From Candidatus Aenigmatarchaeota archaeon (GTDB lineage Archaea; Aenigmatarchaeota; Aenigmatarchaeia; GW2011-AR5; WALA01): 9,201 nt of DNA. Within the stretch, counting starts at the first letter, position 1; each line of letters opens with the position of its first letter. Under the pieces are notes generated by a model. That model saw only the letters and a program-made list of their open reading frames with translations. It was not told the DNA's origin and ran no database searches. The stretch lies in contig WALQ01000036.1 of assembly GCA_015522745.1 (NCBI GenBank), positions 1-9,201 on the forward strand. Direction: 5' to 3'. A program made the translations under genes and the position numbers. Below, one piece after another: positions 6,438 to 9,201 of this stretch.

Positions 6438-7145
6438 ATGAAAGAGCTTGAAGAAGAGTTTATGGATATGTATCAACTGTACAAGTACATACTTAAAAAC
6501 AATGTGAATGTAGAATCGTCGAAAAAATACGGACCAGATGAGCTCGTTGCGAGAATTTTCTACTACACTCTCACGGGTGGCATAGCTTTTGTTCCAAGAC
6601 CTTTGCGAGACGTTGTGGAGCGCACAAAAGAAAAAGACAACGAAACACTTGGAGAGTGGACGTCAAAAAGAATTCATCGGAAGGAAGGAATTGCAAACAC
6701 GTATTTCTTTCAGCCATATGAGGACATAAGAACTCCTAAAGAGGGTTACAAGCTTCACATACCCGCGCCGCCGGACAAGGTGAAAGAATTCGCGGAATTT
6801 TTCAGCGCGATTTTTGAGCATTATAATATTCGCTTTAAAGTCGTTCGAAGCGAAGAACGATACGAAAAGCTTAATAAAAATTTTTGGCAAGCAGGAAAAT
6901 TCATAACCGTGTATCCAAAAGGGAGCGGTGAGTCATACATAAGAAACATTGCCGATTATTTGAAAGGACTTCTTGGGTCGGAATATGTGAAATCAATAAT
7001 TGAAAAAGCACCTAAGGTAAAAGAGGAAAAATACGCAGATGGAGTCTATTACAGGTATTATAAATCTGGGCTGGATGATAATAGAAACGACCCATTGCAG
7101 GGGCATCTACCACTTGAGTCGTACTCGAAACGACTTCCAAAATAA
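6438..7145 (+). CDS. LanKC-lyase/HopA1-like protein, putative stand-alone phospho-Ser/Thr lyase domain
   Basis: A 235-residue soluble protein whose C-terminal half carries the ordered motifs of the N-terminal lyase domain of class III/IV lanthipeptide synthetases (LanKC/LanL): GYKLHI (103-108, K105 and H107), RFKVVRS (132-138, K134), GKFITVYP (153-160, K154) and VYYRYY (203-208, R206). These correspond by position to the KxH, K and R residues of phosphothreonine lyases of the OspF/SpvC type. The first 100 residues (EELEEEF..., ARIFYYTLTGG) are helical and resemble the start of HopA1-family proteins. No kinase or LanC-like cyclase domain follows, and no precursor peptide is seen nearby. The start at Met 6438 is chosen over 6369 because a TATA box lies 27 bp before it. 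The homology is judged by eye; lyase activity is inference, and a non-catalytic HopA1-like relative is the main alternative. Confidence 0.6.
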   Translation: MKELEEEFMDMYQLYKYILKNNVNVESSKKYGPDELVARIFYYTLTGGIAFVPRPLRDVVERTKEKDNETLGEWTSKRIHRKEGIANTYFFQPYEDIRTPKEGYKLHIPAPPDKVKEFAEFFSAIFEHYNIRFKVVRSEERYEKLNKNFWQAGKFITVYPKGSGESYIRNIADYLKGLLGSEYVKSIIEKAPKVKEEKYADGVYYRYYKSGLDDNRNDPLQGHLPLESYSKRLPK

Positions 7146-7160
7146 TTACACAAAGTAAAA

Positions 7161-7173
7161 TTATTTATTATAT
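7161..7173 (+). promoter_or_regulatory. gap: TATA-like region of GAPDH
   Basis: TTATTTATTATAT lies between the lyase-like gene stop and the GAPDH start. A start site about 25 bp downstream falls around 7186-7193, giving a 10-17 nt leader that contains the ribosome site. GAPDH therefore probably has its own promoter. Confidence 0.5.
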
Positions 7174-7191
7174 CTCGCACAAGATATGATA

Positions 7192-7198
7192 GAGGTGA
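7192..7198 (+). promoter_or_regulatory. gap: Shine-Dalgarno site of GAPDH
   Basis: GAGGTGA ends four bases before the ATG at 7203, a near-perfect complement to the archaeal 16S 3' end, expected for a highly expressed enzyme. Confidence 0.75.
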
Positions 7199-7202
7199 GA
7201 AT

Positions 7203-8240
7203 ATGATAAGAGTTCTTGTAAATGGTATGGGCGTCATAGGAAAGCGTGTTGCCCTCGCCGTGAAGAAGCAGGACGACATGGAGCTCGTTGGAATAAGCGA
7301 TGCCGCTTTCACAGGACCCATAAGAACGTTATTGAGCGAACGCGGTGAGCTCTACGGCACGAAGCTTTACTGTTCGGCTCCGCAGTTTTGCGACTCTATG
7401 AAAGAGCAGGGAATTGTTGAAGGACTTCTTGAAAATTTCCTCAAATCCGGCGGAGTTGACGTTGTTGTGGATGCAAGTCCGAAAGGAATTGACGCGAAGA
7501 ACAAAGAGATGTACAAGAAGTATGGTGTGCGGGCAATATTCCAGGGTGGTGCAAGTGCCGGCATAGCGGATGTTTCGTTCAACTCGTACACAAATTACGA
7601 TGAGGCGCGAGGGAAGCAATTCGTTCGCGTTGTGTCATGCAACACGACATCGCTCGCACGGACCATCGGATCTCTTCACAAGAAGTACGGTGTCGAACGA
7701 GCATTCGTGACACTCATACGGCGCGCGACGGACCCACCAAAAGTCAAAATCGGACCCATAAATGCAATTGTGCCTGACTTGAAAGTGCCGTCACATCACG
7801 GCCCCGACTTGAAAACGGTCTTGCACGGTGTGGACGTTTTCACAATGGCTGTGAAAGTTCCTGAGACGCTCACGCACATTCACGTTGTCGAAGCGACGTT
7901 GAAGAAGGAGATAACCACAGAGGAGCTCCTCAAGACGTTCAACGAGCATTCCAGGATAAACGTTTTCAGCGCCGGACATGGATTCGGAAGCAACGCCGAA
8001 ATAATTGAAGCCATGCGAGACCTCGGACGGCCGAGATACGACATGCCGGAAGTCGCCGTGTGGAAGGAGCTTACCCATGCCGAAGGAAACAAGGTCTACT
8101 GGATGCACGCCGTCCATTCGGAATCCATAGTGATACCGGAGAACATAGACGCCATACGGGCCATGTTTGAGCTCGCCTCGCAGAACGAGTCCATTGAGAA
8201 AACGAACAAGGCAATGGGAATAATGAAGCTCAATCTCTGA
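7203..8240 (+). CDS. gap: Glyceraldehyde-3-phosphate dehydrogenase, type II (archaeal, phosphorylating)
   Basis: Oxidises glyceraldehyde 3-phosphate with phosphate to 1,3-bisphosphoglycerate, or runs in reverse for gluconeogenesis. The 345 residues show the Rossmann motif VNGMGVIGKRVA (6-17), VVDASPKG (88-95), the catalytic Cys146 in VVSCNTTSL, RRATDPP (173-179) and the SHHGPD motif (197-202, catalytic histidine). Length and motifs are those of the archaeal type II enzyme, distinct from bacterial/eukaryotic GapA. An aspartate (D33) follows the second strand, which may favour NAD over NADP; this is a guess. It is on the opposite strand from the aldolase and isomerase but only 0.8 kb away, so the three triose-phosphate steps are clustered. 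A strong ribosome site precedes it and a T-rich terminator follows the stop. Confidence 0.97.
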   Translation: MIRVLVNGMGVIGKRVALAVKKQDDMELVGISDAAFTGPIRTLLSERGELYGTKLYCSAPQFCDSMKEQGIVEGLLENFLKSGGVDVVVDASPKGIDAKNKEMYKKYGVRAIFQGGASAGIADVSFNSYTNYDEARGKQFVRVVSCNTTSLARTIGSLHKKYGVERAFVTLIRRATDPPKVKIGPINAIVPDLKVPSHHGPDLKTVLHGVDVFTMAVKVPETLTHIHVVEATLKKEITTEELLKTFNEHSRINVFSAGHGFGSNAEIIEAMRDLGRPRYDMPEVAVWKELTHAEGNKVYWMHAVHSESIVIPENIDAIRAMFELASQNESIEKTNKAMGIMKLNL

Positions 8241-8248
8241 GAGAGCTA

Positions 8249-8280
8249 TTTCTTTTATTTTTTTCTAAAATTTCTTTCTT
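8249..8280 (+). terminator. T-rich archaeal terminator after GAPDH
   Basis: Starting 9 nt after the GAPDH stop, the plus strand is almost all pyrimidine, with a seven-T run at 8258-8264 and further TTTC repeats. There is no hairpin, as expected for archaeal intrinsic termination on oligo-T. Confidence 0.6.
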
Positions 8281-8361
8281 CAACTTTTATGAGTTCCGAA
8301 AGATCACCGAACCGTATTGGGAGAAAGAATATCTGTCGATGTGACTATCTGGAAATGATAA

Positions 8362-8369
8362 TTTTAAAT
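8362..8369 (+). promoter_or_regulatory. TATA box of the coiled-coil gene
   Basis: TTTTAAAT is centred about 27 bp before the ATG at 8393. No Shine-Dalgarno sequence lies between them, so a leaderless mRNA is likely. Confidence 0.55.
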
Positions 8370-8392
8370 GCATTCCTATATTAGTTTTAGTT

Positions 8393-8782
8393 ATGAATGG
8401 ATACGAAGCAAACAATGGTGACGATGTGGTAAAATATCAGCGCGAGCAAGAAGAAAGGCTCACAAAGGAAGACATAAATGAGATTGTAGAAGCAGTGTAT
8501 GAAATCATTAAACCAGAAATAGACGAAATCAAATACGAGATGGGTGAAATCAGAGAAGAAATGCGTGAAACCAAATACGAAATCAAACACGAGATGGGTG
8601 AAATCAGAGAAGAAATGCGTGAAACCAAACACGAGATGGATGAAATCAGACATGAGCTCAACGTTATCAAACGAAGTAGAGGCACATTTATTATCGTTCC
8701 GAGACCATCTCACGTGTTCCACAGTGGTGAAACGGACAATGGAATAGAAGAAGTGCGCAATGAGTGGTTTCGTTATAAATAG
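8393..8782 (+). CDS. Small coiled-coil protein of unknown function
   Basis: A 129-residue, very charged (Glu/Lys/Arg) protein that I do not recognise as a named family. Residues about 20-100 form one long predicted helix; residues 45-80 are an exact-class 18-residue repeat (EIKYEMGEIREEMRETKY, then the same with H for Y), followed by a partial third copy. Hydrophobic residues (I, M, T) follow 3-4 spacing, consistent with a coiled coil containing a stutter. The tail (TFIIVPRPSHVFHSGET to the C-terminus FRYK) is not helical and might be a short beta or extended segment. No membrane segment or signal peptide is seen. It is flanked by T-rich terminators and has its own TATA box, so it is monocistronic. 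Its role may be oligomerisation or scaffolding, but nothing in the sequence fixes it. Confidence 0.8.
   Translation: MNGYEANNGDDVVKYQREQEERLTKEDINEIVEAVYEIIKPEIDEIKYEMGEIREEMRETKYEIKHEMGEIREEMRETKHEMDEIRHELNVIKRSRGTFIIVPRPSHVFHSGETDNGIEEVRNEWFRYK
8525..8632 (+). repeat. Tandem 54-bp in-gene repeat, two copies
   Basis: Units 8525-8578 and 8579-8632 are 54 bp each and differ at two positions (T to C changing Tyr to His in each case). A third partial copy begins at 8633 (GAGATGGATGAAATCAGA). The near-identity, including silent positions, points to recent duplication. 54 bp encodes 18 residues. Confidence 0.9.
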
Positions 8783-8784
8783 AA

Positions 8785-8806
8785 TCTTTCTTTTTTTCTA
8801 TTTCTT
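8785..8806 (+). terminator. T-rich archaeal terminator after the coiled-coil gene
   Basis: Two bases after the TAG stop begins a pyrimidine tract with a seven-T run at 8791-8797, like the one after GAPDH. No stem-loop is evident. Confidence 0.6.
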
Positions 8807-8825
8807 GGTAGCGAACTACTTTACA

Positions 8826-8833
8826 TTTAAATA
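8826..8833 (+). promoter_or_regulatory. TATA box of the last, truncated gene
   Basis: TTTAAATA is centred about 49 bp before the ATG at 8879; transcription would begin near 8855, leaving a leader of about 24 nt that carries the AGGTGG ribosome site at 8869-8874. Confidence 0.5.
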
Positions 8834-8878
8834 CTTTTCCTTCCAAAAAGTGAGAATATAAACTAAGAAGGTGGTTGA

Positions 8879-9201
8879 ATGAGCAGTAAAGAAGATAATA
8901 CGTTGAAGAAATTGAAAGAAGAAATAGGGGATAATTTTTGGAGATATTTCAATGAGGAAAAAATAAATGTTATTCCAGAAGATAGTAAAGTAGTTTTGTA
9001 TCCAACATTGATAAGCAACGAAAAAAATGTAGGGTACCACATAATGGTTGGCACACAAAAGGATGGAATAAATTATCGCACAACAATAAATGATGGTTCT
9101 TACAAGTTGATGAAAGAGGTTGCTGATAGTGGATTGGTCACTGAATTATTTAAGAAAAATGTTAATAAAATTGGCGAATATATTAAACGCGTTGATAAAG
9201 A
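8879..9201 (+). CDS. Uncharacterised protein, N-terminal part (cut by window end)
   Basis: An open frame of 107 complete codons runs off the right edge. It starts MSSKEDNTLKKLKEEIG and continues with VIPEDSKVVLYPTLI, YHIMVGTQKDGINYRTTI and a Lys-rich helix near the edge. It is not recognised. The alternation of a charged N-terminal helix, two or three beta strands (KVVLYPTL, GYHIMVGT, INYRTTI) and another helix suggests a small alpha+beta domain. The start is supported by AGGTGG four bases upstream and a TATA box at 8826. Base composition is AT-rich compared with the GAPDH region. No signal peptide or membrane segment appears in the visible part. Confidence 0.7.
   Translation, partial: MSSKEDNTLKKLKEEIGDNFWRYFNEEKINVIPEDSKVVLYPTLISNEKNVGYHIMVGTQKDGINYRTTINDGSYKLMKEVADSGLVTELFKKNVNKIGEYIKRVDK

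Noticed and set aside
7058..7321. Minus-strand open frame across the GAPDH promoter and start
   Set aside because: It is the shadow of GAPDH and the end of the lyase-like gene; no motifs, and it spans a clear promoter and ribosome site of the other strand.
8525..8660. CRISPR-like array
   Set aside because: The repeats are directly abutting with no spacers and lie in frame inside a coding sequence.
8387..8722. Minus-strand open frame opposite the coiled-coil gene with repeated phenylalanine/histidine segments
   Set aside because: Its repeats are the mirror of the Glu/Lys-rich plus-strand repeat. The plus frame has a TATA box, a terminator and a sensible composition.

Overview
The window looks like archaeal DNA. 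The glycolytic enzymes are the archaeal types: a class I DhnA-type fructose-bisphosphate aldolase, a short archaeal triosephosphate isomerase and a type II glyceraldehyde-3-phosphate dehydrogenase. Promoters are AT-rich TATA boxes about 25-28 bp upstream of start codons, several of them compatible with leaderless mRNAs. Shine-Dalgarno sites are of the GAGGTG/GGTGA kind, genes overlap by 1, 4 or 11 nt, and genes end in T-runs without hairpins. Compactness and small proteins would fit a reduced archaeal lineage (for example DPANN), but that lineage is a guess.

Minus strand, 6394 down to 1: two consecutive transcription units for sugar storage. The first is aldolase - triosephosphate isomerase - eukaryotic-type (GT3) glycogen synthase, all overlapping. 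After a 62-bp gap with its own TATA box comes the second: a half-length GT-B glycosyltransferase - full-length GT4 glycosyltransferase (GlgA-like) - GH57 alpha-amylase-type glycosidase - a protein cut by the window edge that is probably a glycogen-debranching-type enzyme. Together they could condense triose phosphates to fructose 1,6-bisphosphate, polymerise glucose into glycogen, and trim or degrade the polymer.

Plus strand, 6438 to 9201: a 235-residue protein with motifs of the lyase domain of class III/IV lanthipeptide synthetases (LanKC/LanL) and, more distantly, the HopA1 family. It is transcribed divergently from the aldolase through a 43-bp shared promoter region. Then come type II GAPDH, a T-rich terminator, a small coiled-coil protein built on an 18-residue repeat, another T-rich terminator, and the start of an unrecognised protein cut by the window end.

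The most unusual items are the stand-alone lyase-like protein next to central carbon genes, the half glycosyltransferase lacking both catalytic motifs but translationally coupled to a complete paralogue, and the GT3 glycogen synthase whose usual C-terminal arginine cluster is replaced by scattered lysines. All function calls come from motif recognition by eye; no database search was possible.
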